A stretch of 64,000 nucleotides of DNA from Shimia sp040225985. Lineage in GTDB: Bacteria > Pseudomonadota > Alphaproteobacteria > Rhodobacterales > Rhodobacteraceae. Positions 23,184 to 31,750 of this stretch are shown in pieces. Numbering within the stretch: the stretch's first letter is position 1; the number at the start of each line of letters is the position of its first letter. Location: the NCBI RefSeq assembly GCF_040225985.1, contig NZ_JBBPEU010000001.1:62001-126000 (forward strand). Direction: 5' to 3'. The notes under the pieces are model-generated. The model had not been told where the DNA came from. It made no database searches and was given only the letters and a program-made list of their open reading frames with translations. Position numbers and translations under genes: made by a program.

Positions 23184-23975
23184 ATGCTTAAGAAACTTAG
23201 CATCGCCGCAGCGGCAGCCCTGTCTCTCTCGGCAGGGGCCGCCATGGCCGCCGGAGGCGCGGGCCACGTGCACGATGTCGACTTTTCGTTCGAAGGCCCG
23301 TTCGGTGCCTTCGACCAGATGCAGCTCCAGCGCGGTCTGCAAGTCTACACCGAGGTCTGTGCTGCATGTCACGGTATGCGCTATGTGCCCCTGAGGACGC
23401 TGGCTGACGAAGGTGGGCCGCAAATGCCGGAAGACCAAGTGCGCGCCTATGCCGCCCAGCTTGAAATCTTCGACGCGGAATTGGATGATTTCCGTCCGCG
23501 CACCCCGGCTGACCACTTCCCGGAAAGCGGTGATCCCAACGCACCTGACCTGTCGCTGATGGCCAAGGCGCGCGCAGGCTTCTCCGGCCCTTACGGCACC
23601 GGTATGAACCAACTGTTCAAAGGCATGGGTGGTCCCGAGTACATCGTGTCTCTTCTGACGGGCTATACCGGCAAAGAGAAAGAGGAAGCCGGCACTACCT
23701 TCTACGAAAACACCGCTTTCCCCGGTGGCTGGATCGCAATGGCCCCGCCGCTCTATGGTGAGGACGTGGAATATGCCGACGGTCACTCGAACTCTCTGCA
23801 CCACGAAGCTGAAGATGTGGCGGCGTTCCTGATGTGGGCGGCCGAGCCCAAAATGATGGCACGTCAACAAGCCGGTTTTGTCGGTGTTCTGATGCTGACC
23901 CTGCTGGCTTCGCTTCTGTATCTGACGAACAAGAAGCTGTGGGCGCCGATCAAAGGCAAAAAGTTCGAAGGTTAA
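23184..23975 (+). CDS. petC: Ubiquinol-cytochrome c reductase, cytochrome c1
   Basis: 263 aa. Signal peptide residues 1-22 (AMAAGG). Covalent heme motif is CAACHG (CxxCH) followed by MRYVPLRTL. GTGMNQLFKGMGGPEYI and the later segment AMAPPLYGED are typical of c1; the conserved Met in WAAEPKMMARQQ lies near the C-terminal TM anchor (GFVGVLMLTLLASLLYLT). Last gene of the operon; a strong terminator follows 22 bp on. Confidence 0.97.
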   Translation: MLKKLSIAAAAALSLSAGAAMAAGGAGHVHDVDFSFEGPFGAFDQMQLQRGLQVYTEVCAACHGMRYVPLRTLADEGGPQMPEDQVRAYAAQLEIFDAELDDFRPRTPADHFPESGDPNAPDLSLMAKARAGFSGPYGTGMNQLFKGMGGPEYIVSLLTGYTGKEKEEAGTTFYENTAFPGGWIAMAPPLYGEDVEYADGHSNSLHHEAEDVAAFLMWAAEPKMMARQQAGFVGVLMLTLLASLLYLTNKKLWAPIKGKKFEG

Positions 23976-23997
23976 GCCGCTTCGATTGAGACAACAG

Positions 23998-24027
23998 AAA
24001 GCCCGCCATGCTCGGCGGGCTTTTTTG
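23998..24027 (+). terminator. Rho-independent terminator of petABC
   Basis: GCCCGCC-atgctc-GGCGGGC with six T after it and A before it. Confidence 0.92.
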
Positions 24028-24132
24028 TCACGCCCCCAACACTGCTTTCTCGTAATCTCGCGGCAAGTTTGTGTGAAAATGAGCCGAAACCAGCTAGCTT
24101 GCCATCCCGAACACATTGACAGGAGATGCGTC

Positions 24133-24726
24133 ATGGCCCGTGCACTTATCGTGATCGACGTCCAGAATGATTTTTGCCCCGGCGGCGCGCTGGCCGTGCC
24201 GGAAGGGGATCTTATCGTACCGAAGATCAACCACATGATGCCCGATTTCGACTCGATCATCCTGACCCAGGATTGGCATCCGGCAGGGCATTCGTCTTTC
24301 GCATCTTCTCACGAGGGGAAATCTGCTTACGACATGGTGGAAATGCCTTATGGACCACAGGTTCTTTGGCCGGATCACTGCGTTCAGGGCAGCCCCGGCG
24401 CGGCGTTTCATCCTGACCTGAACACCGACAAGGCAGACCTAATCATTCGCAAAGGTCATAGCCCACAAATAGACAGCTATTCTGCGTTTTTTGAGAACGA
24501 CCAGAAAACGCCCACCGGTCTGGAAGGGTACCTGCGAACCAGGGGGATTAACGATCTCTTTATGGTTGGGCTTGCAACTGATTTTTGTGTGAATTTCTCG
24601 GCACAGGATGCAGCACGGCTTGGGTTCAAAGTGGCGGTAAATCTGGACTGCTGTCGTGCGATTGATCTTGACGGATCACTGGACACCGCTCTTGGCACGA
24701 TGCGCAAGGCTGGCGTGGCTTTTTGA
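24133..24726 (+). CDS. pncA: Nicotinamidase
   Basis: 197 aa isochorismatase-fold amidase that converts nicotinamide to nicotinate in NAD salvage. Start at ATG 24133 with AGGAG seven bases upstream. Catalytic Asp is in VIDVQNDFCPGG, metal ligands are in LTQDWHPAGHSSF, catalytic Lys in IIRKGH, and the nucleophile Cys in GLATDFCVNFSAQDA. pncB follows 71 bp downstream in the same direction and uses its product. Confidence 0.96.
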   Translation: MARALIVIDVQNDFCPGGALAVPEGDLIVPKINHMMPDFDSIILTQDWHPAGHSSFASSHEGKSAYDMVEMPYGPQVLWPDHCVQGSPGAAFHPDLNTDKADLIIRKGHSPQIDSYSAFFENDQKTPTGLEGYLRTRGINDLFMVGLATDFCVNFSAQDAARLGFKVAVNLDCCRAIDLDGSLDTALGTMRKAGVAF

Positions 24727-24797
24727 TCAGGTATCTTCACTGGACCCTTCTGCAAATTTCCGGCTATCAACGCTGAAATCGTACTACGAGGCCCGAT

Positions 24798-26090
24798 ATG
24801 GTCGATATTGCCACCCGCGTCTGGAACCACAAATGGAAGATCGACCCGATCGTCCGTTCTCTGATCGACAATGATTTTTACAAGCTGCTCATGTGTCAAT
24901 CAGTGTTCCGCAATAAACCGGATGCCACCGTCACGTTCAGCCTGATCAATCGCACCGATCATGTGCGTCTTGCAGATCTGATCGACGAAGGCGAGTTGCG
25001 CGAACAGTTGGACCATATCAGATCCCTCTCCCTGACACGCGGCGAGAGCACGTTTCTACGGGGTAATACCTTTTATGGCAAACGCCAGATGTTCCGGTCC
25101 GACTTTATGGAATGGTTCGAAAACCTCCGACTGCCGGACTACCATCTCGAAAAAAGGAACGGGCAGTACGAGTTGACCTTTGAAGGGAAATGGCACGAAG
25201 TCATGCTTTGGGAAATTCCCGCGCTGGCCGTCCTGATGGAACTCCGGGGGCGTGCCGTCCTGCACGATATGCGGAAATTCGAACTTCAGGTGCTCTACGC
25301 GCGCGCCATGACGAAGCTTTGGGAAAAGATTGAGAACCTACGAGATGTACCGGATTTGCGGATTGCTGATTTCGGGACACGCAGGCGCCATTCCTATCTT
25401 TGGCAAGACCGCTGTGTTCAGGCCATGATCGAAGGGCTTGGCAACAAGTTCATCGGAACCTCTAATTGCCTGATCGCGATGAAGCGTGACATCGAGGCAA
25501 TCGGAACCAATGCCCATGAATTGCCGATGGTCTACTCTGCCTTGGCTGAGAGTGATGAAGAGCTTGCGCAGGCACCCTACCAAGTTCTGGCCGACTGGCA
25601 CGAGGAACACGAGGGCAACCTTCGCATCATTCTGCCAGACACCTATGGCACCGAAGGCTTCCTGGAACGTGCGCCTGACTGGCTTGCCGGTTGGACGGGT
25701 ATCCGAATCGATTCAGGCGACCCCACGGCCGGGGCTGAAATCGCAATCAAATGGTGGCAGGACCGGGGCGAAGACCCACGCGACAAGCTGATCATTTTTT
25801 CTGACGGCTTGGATGTCGAAAAGATCGTTGAACTGCGCAGGCAGTTTGCAGGTCGCGCCAAAGTTTCCTTTGGATGGGGAACTTTGCTGACCAATGATTT
25901 CCGCGGACTAACACCTGACGACGCGTTGGCGCCTTTCTCTTTGGTGTGCAAGGCAGTTTCGGCAAATGGCCAGCCCACGGTGAAGCTATCGGATAATCCA
26001 AACAAGGCAATGGGCCCTGCCTCAGAGATCGCGCGCTACAAGCGCGTGTTCGGGGTGGGTGAACAGGCCGAAATGGATGTGATCGTCTAA
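24798..26090 (+). CDS. pncB: Nicotinate phosphoribosyltransferase
   Basis: 430 aa. Makes nicotinate mononucleotide from nicotinate and PRPP. Landmarks are DNDFYKLLMCQSVFRN near the N-terminus, DFGTRRRHSY, FIGTSNCLIA and the C-terminal phosphate-binding stretch IIFSDGLD with SFGWGTLLTND. Length is normal. With pncA it forms a nicotinamide salvage unit. It is convergent with the phosphotransferase gene, with only 9 bp between stops. Confidence 0.96.
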   Translation: MVDIATRVWNHKWKIDPIVRSLIDNDFYKLLMCQSVFRNKPDATVTFSLINRTDHVRLADLIDEGELREQLDHIRSLSLTRGESTFLRGNTFYGKRQMFRSDFMEWFENLRLPDYHLEKRNGQYELTFEGKWHEVMLWEIPALAVLMELRGRAVLHDMRKFELQVLYARAMTKLWEKIENLRDVPDLRIADFGTRRRHSYLWQDRCVQAMIEGLGNKFIGTSNCLIAMKRDIEAIGTNAHELPMVYSALAESDEELAQAPYQVLADWHEEHEGNLRIILPDTYGTEGFLERAPDWLAGWTGIRIDSGDPTAGAEIAIKWWQDRGEDPRDKLIIFSDGLDVEKIVELRRQFAGRAKVSFGWGTLLTNDFRGLTPDDALAPFSLVCKAVSANGQPTVKLSDNPNKAMGPASEIARYKRVFGVGEQAEMDVIV

Positions 26091-26099
26091 GCGGTTTGT

Positions 26100-27071
26100 C
26101 TAACGGCCATCGCGCCAGTGCCGACACATGACAAGCGCCCGCTCGGCATAGCTGCGCGTTGCGGGGTGGTGTGGATCATACCGGCCGATGACCCAGCCAC
26201 AACTTGCGAGACCCCTCAAAAGCGTAAACGCCTCTAGCAGCTCTGGCGCATTTTCAGACAACGGCCTCAGAGAACTGTATCCCTCCAGCAGCGCCTGACC
26301 CAGTGCATGTTTGTTGGATTGATCCCAGTTCTGGGACATGGCGACGCCCAACTCGTACATCCGGAATCCAAAAACACCGTCGTCAAAATCGATCAGCCGC
26401 ACCCGATCACCGCAAAGCATAACGTTTTCGCGCAGCGCATCAGCATGGATAAGGCCAAAGTCAGCCCCTGCGGTTATGTGATCCGAGAGGACCACTTGCA
26501 AGTCATCACGTGCGTTTTGCAAAACGTCCGCTTCTGTCGGCGACAGAGACGGGTTCTCCCAGAACCGCCCCCACGCGGGCGCATCGCCCAACAAGGCCTC
26601 CATCGACAATTCTGGGCGCACAAAGTTGACTGGCAAGGTCGCGTTGTCGCTCAAAATATGCAGCCGGGCCAATTCGCGCCCGAGCGCATGGTGCCATGTG
26701 ACCTGCTGTTCGGGCGTGCCAGATAGGGGCACATCCCCTTCGCCCATGGGTTCTCCTTCGATCCAGCTGACCAAAGACGCCACGCGACCGGCTTCTTCGA
26801 TATAGGCCAGCACATCCCCGACCGTCGTCCGATAAGGCAACGGAACAACCATTCCGCCTTCGACCAACGCCTCGGTCCACCAAAGTTCCGAACGGATGGC
26901 ATCCTCAGTCTGGTATCCCGGACGATGCAGCCGCAACGCTGCCCGCGCATCGTCAGGGGCCCTTACCTCGAACACTGCGTTCTCTCGGTTCTTGATCAGG
27001 CGGGGTTCACACGCCACGCCCCAATGGCGCATGGCCTGCCGCGCAAATTCGAGAGCTTGGGCGTCGTTCAT
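26100..27071 (-). CDS. APH-family phosphotransferase, hydroxylysine/homoserine kinase-like
   Basis: 323 aa small-molecule kinase. Start ATG 27071 overlaps the stop of the upstream aminotransferase (ATGA); an open frame reaching 27230 is antisense-like and unsupported. The kinase core has FGLIHADALRENVM (catalytic loop, HxDxxxxN) and VRLIDFDDGVFGF (metal-binding DFD). The pairing with a class-III aminotransferase-fold enzyme matches the known hydroxylysine or ethanolamine kinase plus phospholyase pairs, so a hydroxylated amine is a likely substrate (inference). Confidence 0.85.
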   Translation of the reverse strand: MNDAQALEFARQAMRHWGVACEPRLIKNRENAVFEVRAPDDARAALRLHRPGYQTEDAIRSELWWTEALVEGGMVVPLPYRTTVGDVLAYIEEAGRVASLVSWIEGEPMGEGDVPLSGTPEQQVTWHHALGRELARLHILSDNATLPVNFVRPELSMEALLGDAPAWGRFWENPSLSPTEADVLQNARDDLQVVLSDHITAGADFGLIHADALRENVMLCGDRVRLIDFDDGVFGFRMYELGVAMSQNWDQSNKHALGQALLEGYSSLRPLSENAPELLEAFTLLRGLASCGWVIGRYDPHHPATRSYAERALVMCRHWRDGR

Positions 27072-28333
27072 GCCACCGCACCCAATGCTTGATCCAGCAC
27101 ATCCGCGAGATGATCGGCGTTTTTGCGGCCGAAGACACAAGGTGGACGCACCTTGAGGGTATTGTCGTATCGTCCGACCGAATGCAGCAACACACCCCGA
27201 TCGCGCATTTCGTCGACCATTTGGGCGCAAAGATCAGTTGCGGGCTTTCCATCGCGCCACAACTCAACCCCAAAAAACAGACCTGAGCCACGGACGTCGG
27301 CGATCACATCGTGGCGCTTTGCCAACGCGTTCAATAGCCCAAGCGCGTAACGACCAGTCTGATCGGCGTTTTCGACAAGGTTCTCGTCTTCGATGACATT
27401 CAACACAGCCATTGCCGCGGCGGCGCTGACTGGATTACCACCAAACGTGTTGAAATATTTGAACGCCTCCTGAAAACAGCCAAGAATGTCCGGTCGGGTC
27501 ACAACCGCAGCAACGGGGTGACCGTTCCCCATCGGCTTGCCTAGCGTCACGATATCCGGCGTAAAGCCAAGCTTTTCATGCCCCCACCAGTGGCTGCCAA
27601 TCCTGCCGAATCCTGGCTGGACCTCATCCGCAATAATCAGCCCCCCTGCGGCACGCACCGCTGCAATCGCTTCGTCCAGAAATCCGCGCTCCAGCGTGGG
27701 AAACCCTTCATTTGCGAAAAAGGGGCAGATAACGAGTGCAGAAACGCCGTGGCCGTTTTCCTCAAGTTCGGCAATTGCGCGCGTCACGCCCGCAGCAAAT
27801 GCATCGGCTTGGGCCACGCGCGATCCGCCGGCCGGCTCCATGTTATCTGGTGCAGGAACTTGCCGCACATGGTCCTGATATCCGCCAACCGGCACTTTCG
27901 AAGAGTTCAGTTGCGATACTGCCGCCGTATTGCCGTGATAGGTATTGTCCGTGCCAATAATCCCGGTTTTTCCGGTGACGGCCTGCGCCATCCGCAAGGC
28001 CACGTCATTGGCCTCGGATCCCGAACACACCATGACCATGCTATCAAGGCCGTCTGCGAACTTGGAAGTCAGAGCTTCTCCGTAATCAAGGATCGCGTCA
28101 TGAACATAGCGCGTGTGCGTATTCAGCGTGCCCGCCTGACGGCAAATCGCATCGACGACGCGCGGGTGACAGTGTCCGACATGCGGGACGTTGTTATAGC
28201 AATCAAGATACCGCCTGCCGTCTTTGTCCCAGAGATAAACACCTTCGCCACGCGCGACATGCACCGGATCGCGGTAAAAGGTGGTCATGTGCGGCCCAAG
28301 AAGGCGCGCTCGGCGCTCTAGTGCTGTGGTCAT
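27068..28333 (-). CDS. Class-III aminotransferase-fold PLP enzyme
   Basis: 421 aa PLP enzyme. LDCYNNVPHVGHCHPRVV is the N-terminal signature, CSGSEANDVALRMAQAVTG binds PLP phosphate, and IIADEVQPGFGRIG precedes TLGKPMGNGHP, where Lys forms the Schiff base. The NVPHVGHCHP style and the coupled kinase gene resemble the phospholyases acting on phospho-hydroxylysine or phosphoethanolamine, although a true aminotransferase cannot be ruled out. AGGAT precedes ATG 28333. A GlxA-type regulator lies upstream in the same direction. Confidence 0.88.
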   Translation of the reverse strand: MTTALERRARLLGPHMTTFYRDPVHVARGEGVYLWDKDGRRYLDCYNNVPHVGHCHPRVVDAICRQAGTLNTHTRYVHDAILDYGEALTSKFADGLDSMVMVCSGSEANDVALRMAQAVTGKTGIIGTDNTYHGNTAAVSQLNSSKVPVGGYQDHVRQVPAPDNMEPAGGSRVAQADAFAAGVTRAIAELEENGHGVSALVICPFFANEGFPTLERGFLDEAIAAVRAAGGLIIADEVQPGFGRIGSHWWGHEKLGFTPDIVTLGKPMGNGHPVAAVVTRPDILGCFQEAFKYFNTFGGNPVSAAAAMAVLNVIEDENLVENADQTGRYALGLLNALAKRHDVIADVRGSGLFFGVELWRDGKPATDLCAQMVDEMRDRGVLLHSVGRYDNTLKVRPPCVFGRKNADHLADVLDQALGAVA

Positions 28334-28395
28334 ATCCTGTTCCTGCTCGCTGCCCGGCTCTTAGATGCCACAGCAGGCAAAAGATACAAGCCCGT

Positions 28396-29346
28396 TTACC
28401 CTGCGCCTTGCTCTCCCCGCAAACGATGAGGGGACATGCCATAGCGCTGACGGAACAAACGCGAAAAATGTGACGAGGAGTTGAAGCCACAAGCGACGGA
28501 TACTTCCGTGACGGACATAGAGGTCTGCAGCAAAAGGTGCTGCGCCCTCTGCAGCCGCATATCCATGTAGTATTTCTTGGGCGTGGCACTGAGATAGCGC
28601 CGGAACAACCGCTCAAGTTGGCGAGTGGAAATATTGACGGTCTGTGCAAGATCCCCCGGCCGCAGAGGTTCTTCCAGATTGGTTTCCATAAGCGCAAGGA
28701 TTTCCGAAAGCTTCGGGTGGCGCATGCCGATGCGTTCGGCAACCTGCACGCGCGCGGAATGCTGCAGCACCCGAATGTTCGTATACATCAGCTGATCCGC
28801 CACGAGGTTGGCCAACTCTTGCCCTTCCGCTTCGGCAATGAGGTGCAACATCAGGTCAATTGACGACGTTCCGCCCGCCGTTGAATACCGTTTGTCCCGG
28901 ACGATGTAGGTATAGTCAGAAAGTTCTACCTCGGGAAATTCCTCGACAAAACTGGACCGGTTTTCCCAATGAATTGTCGCGGTATAGCCATCTAGCAAAC
29001 CCGCCTTGGCCATCACCCAAGCCCCGGTGTTCAGACCCGCAATTTCGCTGCCCTGGCGCGCACAGCGTCTCAACCATTGCAGAACGGCAGGAGCGCATGT
29101 CTCTCGGACGTTCAAGCCGGAACAAATCACGATAATGCTGTCTCGCCCAAACTCTTCCAGACCATGATCTATCGGGAATTCGGCGCCAAGCGAATCTCGA
29201 ACGGGGATACCCCCTTCAGAGCAGACAAGACGTTCAAACGGCTTTTCGCCGCTCATCCTGTTTGCCAAACGCAAGGTTTCCATCGACATGGAAAACGACA
29301 TGGCTGAGTAATTCGGCAGCAATAGAAACACAAAGCGTTTGCTCAT
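28396..29346 (-). CDS. GlxA-family AraC-type regulator
   Basis: 316 aa. N-terminal DJ-1/PfpI amidase-like domain (FVFLLLPNYSAMSFSMSMETL, GLNTGAWVMAKAGLLDG) joined to a C-terminal AraC double HTH (LAQTVNISTRQLERLFRRYL and VTEVSVACGFNSSSHFSRLF). The GlxA family in Rhodobacterales controls amine, glycine-betaine and carnitine catabolism. Position 62 bp upstream of the aminotransferase-kinase pair suggests it regulates that pathway. AGGAG lies 13 bases from the ATG. Confidence 0.92.
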   Translation of the reverse strand: MSKRFVFLLLPNYSAMSFSMSMETLRLANRMSGEKPFERLVCSEGGIPVRDSLGAEFPIDHGLEEFGRDSIIVICSGLNVRETCAPAVLQWLRRCARQGSEIAGLNTGAWVMAKAGLLDGYTATIHWENRSSFVEEFPEVELSDYTYIVRDKRYSTAGGTSSIDLMLHLIAEAEGQELANLVADQLMYTNIRVLQHSARVQVAERIGMRHPKLSEILALMETNLEEPLRPGDLAQTVNISTRQLERLFRRYLSATPKKYYMDMRLQRAQHLLLQTSMSVTEVSVACGFNSSSHFSRLFRQRYGMSPHRLRGEQGAG

Positions 29347-29422
29347 TTGCTTTAGTGTCTCCTGATGTTTTTTTGTCGATATTGACCCCTACTTTGCAAC
29401 ACAGGTGCAAAGAGAGGCAAGA

Positions 29423-29848
29423 TCACAGGTCTTCGCCGCGCACTCTGCCTCGCATGGATTTAACCTCCCCGCGTTCTTTCTTGGCCTTGAGGCGACGTTG
29501 CTGGGACCCATAAGTCGGCTTGGTCTTGATCCGGCGCTTCGGCGCGACGGTTGCCTTTCGGATCAGTTCTGCCAAACGGTCCCGCGCAATATCGCGGTTG
29601 CGCGCCTGGCTGCGGGTTTCGTCACATTGGATGATGATTGCGCCGTCCTTGGTCCAACGGCGTCCTGCCAAACGTTTCAGGCGCGCTTTGACCTGCGGTG
29701 GCAGAGAAGGCGACCGCTCTGCTTCGAAACGAAGTTCGACTGCGGTGGCAACCTTATTCACGTTTTGCCCACCCGGACCAGAGGCGCGGATAAACTGTTC
29801 GGTCAGTTCCCAGTCTTGCAAAGTGATCTGATCGTTGATGACAAGCAT
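29423..29848 (-). CDS. arfB: Alternative ribosome-rescue peptidyl-tRNA hydrolase ArfB
   Basis: 141 aa. Releases peptides from ribosomes stalled without a stop codon. The GGQ loop is in RASGPGGQNVNKV. The long basic C-terminal tail (RIKTKPTYGSQQRRLKAKKE) would enter the empty mRNA channel, which separates ArfB from full release factors. AAAAGG precedes the ATG. Confidence 0.95.
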   Translation of the reverse strand: MLVINDQITLQDWELTEQFIRASGPGGQNVNKVATAVELRFEAERSPSLPPQVKARLKRLAGRRWTKDGAIIIQCDETRSQARNRDIARDRLAELIRKATVAPKRRIKTKPTYGSQQRRLKAKKERGEVKSMRGRVRGEDL

Positions 29849-29901
29849 GACTTGGCCTTTTCAAAGCGCGGTCTGGGTTTGCAGAACACAGAGACGATAT
29901 C

Positions 29902-29934
29902 AAAAAGGGCCGTTCCTACGCTGGAACAGCCCTT
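29902..29934 (-). terminator. Rho-independent terminator of the RNA or short gene upstream of arfB
   Basis: Read leftward: AAGGGCTGTTCC-agcgta-GGAACGGCCCTT with one mismatch, then five T. It ends transcription coming from around 30100, not arfB. Confidence 0.82.
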
Positions 29935-30080
29935 CGAGATGGTAGGAGGTGCGCCGGTTAGGCGTGCACCAATTCGGTTTTCGTATCAGCCAAGGGCTGC
30001 CTCAGCTGCACTCCTTCCGAACTGTTCCGACACCTTTCTCCATAGCTTCTCTAGACAATGGGCACCTCCTTTCAAGCTGT
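29902..30080 (-). ncRNA. Candidate structured RNA or leader-peptide transcript
   Basis: Between yhhQ and arfB, in a 277-bp gap, AGGAGGTGC (RNA from 30070 to 30062) can pair with GCACCTCCT (29952 to 29944), a perfect 9-bp helix closing ~110 nt, with a strong terminator right after. Inside are further hairpins, for example GGTGC-type at 29949-29970. The 5' strand of the closing helix is itself a consensus Shine-Dalgarno placed before a short TTG frame of 18 codons (begins SREAMEKGVGTVRKECS). It may be an sRNA, or an mRNA whose ribosome site is occluded. No Rfam family was recognised. Confidence 0.4.
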
Positions 30081-30125
30081 TTCGCAAGGTCAGGTTGCCA
30101 CAGCCTGTGGATAAGTCAAACAAAA

Positions 30126-30761
30126 TCATGTGGTGCGCGGCACCAAAAACCCCACGATGATGCGGAATGGCACAAGAGCAAGCAGTGCTAGGGTCAATTT
30201 CACCATCCAGTCGGCAAAACCAAGGCTCACCCAAAGGGGGACCACAGGACCGACATCCAGAAGAGGCAGCATTTCCCCTGCCCAGCTCACATCATTTGCA
30301 GGCTCAAGGACTGTCAAGGCGCCAGAGAACGCGATCGTAAAGAAAATCGCGGTGTCGACAGACGACCCGACCAAGGTCGACGCAAGCGGGGCACGCCACC
30401 ATGCGCCGGAACGCAGACGGTCAAAAATCGCAACGTCCATCAGTTGTGCCGTCAGAAACGCAAGCCCCGAACCGATCGCGATCCGAAGTGTAACTGCGGG
30501 ATAGGTATATCCATCGCCTTGCAGCATGATCTGGGTGCCAATCGCGGAACAGGCGACCCCGACGAGAAAGCCGACAAAGACAACCCGGCGCGCAGCGGCA
30601 ACACCGTAGACACGATTCATGATGTCCGTAACAAGAAACGCAAGCGGATAGGTAAAGGCCCCCCATGTCAGCCATTGGCCGAACAGGAATTGCACAAGGA
30701 TGTTTGAGGCTACAACAATAGCAGCCATGGCAAGAATGCCGGGAAGGTGGATGGTTTTCAT
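30126..30761 (-). CDS. yhhQ: Queuosine-precursor transporter (YhhQ/VUT family)
   Basis: 211 aa membrane protein with about six TM segments that imports preQ0/preQ1 or queuine. Family landmarks are FTYPLAFLVTDIMNRVYG near the N-terminus and ASTLVGSSVDTAIFFTIAF in the middle. The Shine-Dalgarno is weak. I looked for a preQ1 riboswitch in the 100 bp upstream and found none. It is functionally suggestive alongside the QueC-like gene at 13241, but not linked to it. Confidence 0.93.
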   Translation of the reverse strand: MKTIHLPGILAMAAIVVASNILVQFLFGQWLTWGAFTYPLAFLVTDIMNRVYGVAAARRVVFVGFLVGVACSAIGTQIMLQGDGYTYPAVTLRIAIGSGLAFLTAQLMDVAIFDRLRSGAWWRAPLASTLVGSSVDTAIFFTIAFSGALTVLEPANDVSWAGEMLPLLDVGPVVPLWVSLGFADWMVKLTLALLALVPFRIIVGFLVPRTT

Positions 30762-30859
30762 ATCTCTAAGCCCGTTTTGACAAGGTAGCGGCGACTTGGC
30801 CCCGCAGGATTACGGGACGGGCGGGGTTTATAGAGACATGCAGAACAAATCAAGTGGGT

Positions 30860-31750
30860 CTAAGGAACCACGTATTCCACAATTTCGGTGCGCTGGATAA
30901 AGCGGAAATTGTCGTCAGAGATCATGGTCAGGCGAATACGCCCTTGGGAGTCCCGCCAGACAGACAACCCTTCTAGGTTATCATGAACCCCCGTCCTTGT
31001 TCGCAAAAGCTCGGTATCATTTTTGAAACCATCTTTGCCCATATCAAAACGCCGCACGCGACTGCGAAAGCCAAAACCGTTAAAGCCGCGTTCCAGCAGA
31101 TAGAACCTGCCGTCCGGTCCGATATCTGCACCGACAGGCTTGAACCCATCCGACCGCTGTATTGAAAAGGGCATGTACCATTTACCTCTTTCATATCGCA
31201 GAACCACGGTTCGCTCCTCTGAACCAATCGGTTCTTCCGACATGGCATAAAGGCGGCCTTGTGCATCAATAGCCAAAGCTTCAAGCGACCCGTTCAGGCG
31301 AAAAGCACGAAAGAAATCTTCCTTGGGCAGGATGGTCGCCCGCTGTCCAAGAGACTTGTAGGCCTCGACACGATGCCGCCCCTCGAACGATACGAATGCC
31401 GGATACCCGTCCTGCAGGGCCAACCCCTCAGAGTCTTTCAACTTGGCAGCCGGTGGTCGCCCCGCGCTATCCAGCAAGGCACCGTGCTGATCCATCGTCA
31501 ACGCCGTAATACGCCCGTTTTCACGCGCGAAATGCCCGGTGGCAAAGTGGCTCCGGTCAGACAGTATGGTGAAGCTGCGCCCGCCCTCCGAGACCTCGAT
31601 CCCAGAAAACCCTCCGAACCAGCTTTGGGAGATGTGCCAAGGTGTAATCGATACCAGTTGTGCATGGCTTTGAAAGCCCGCACGAACCGCCTGCCACCCT
31701 ACCCCGACTGTCAGAAGCGCGATCAGGGTGATTGCAAAACGTTTACGCAT
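30860..31750 (-). CDS. Esterase-like activity of phytase family protein
   Basis: 296 aa. N-terminal hydrophobic stretch (ITLIALLTVGVGWQAVRAG) is a signal peptide or anchor. The body is a beta-propeller-like phytase/esterase domain with GGFSGIEVSEGGRSFTILSD, DSEGLALQDG, SLEALAIDAQGRLY and HDNLEGLSVWRD, which repeat a family pattern. The predicted role is a periplasmic hydrolase; the substrate is unknown. Its start lies 28 bp inside the end of mepA, so the two are coupled. Confidence 0.85.
   Translation of the reverse strand: MRKRFAITLIALLTVGVGWQAVRAGFQSHAQLVSITPWHISQSWFGGFSGIEVSEGGRSFTILSDRSHFATGHFARENGRITALTMDQHGALLDSAGRPPAAKLKDSEGLALQDGYPAFVSFEGRHRVEAYKSLGQRATILPKEDFFRAFRLNGSLEALAIDAQGRLYAMSEEPIGSEERTVVLRYERGKWYMPFSIQRSDGFKPVGADIGPDGRFYLLERGFNGFGFRSRVRRFDMGKDGFKNDTELLRTRTGVHDNLEGLSVWRDSQGRIRLTMISDDNFRFIQRTEIVEYVVP

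Noticed and set aside
23043..24260. 405-codon leftward open frame over petC
   Set aside because: Antisense to petC and pncA; the sequence shows no domain.
30000..30040. SRP-RNA-like motif (CAGTTCGGAAGGAGTGCAGC in the minus strand)
   Set aside because: The core differs from the CAGGTCCGGAAGGAAGCAGC consensus and the flanking helix expected for 4.5S RNA is not seen.
30762..30860. preQ1 riboswitch upstream of yhhQ
   Set aside because: Searched for because of the transporter; no type I aptamer tail or matching pseudoknot sequence was found.
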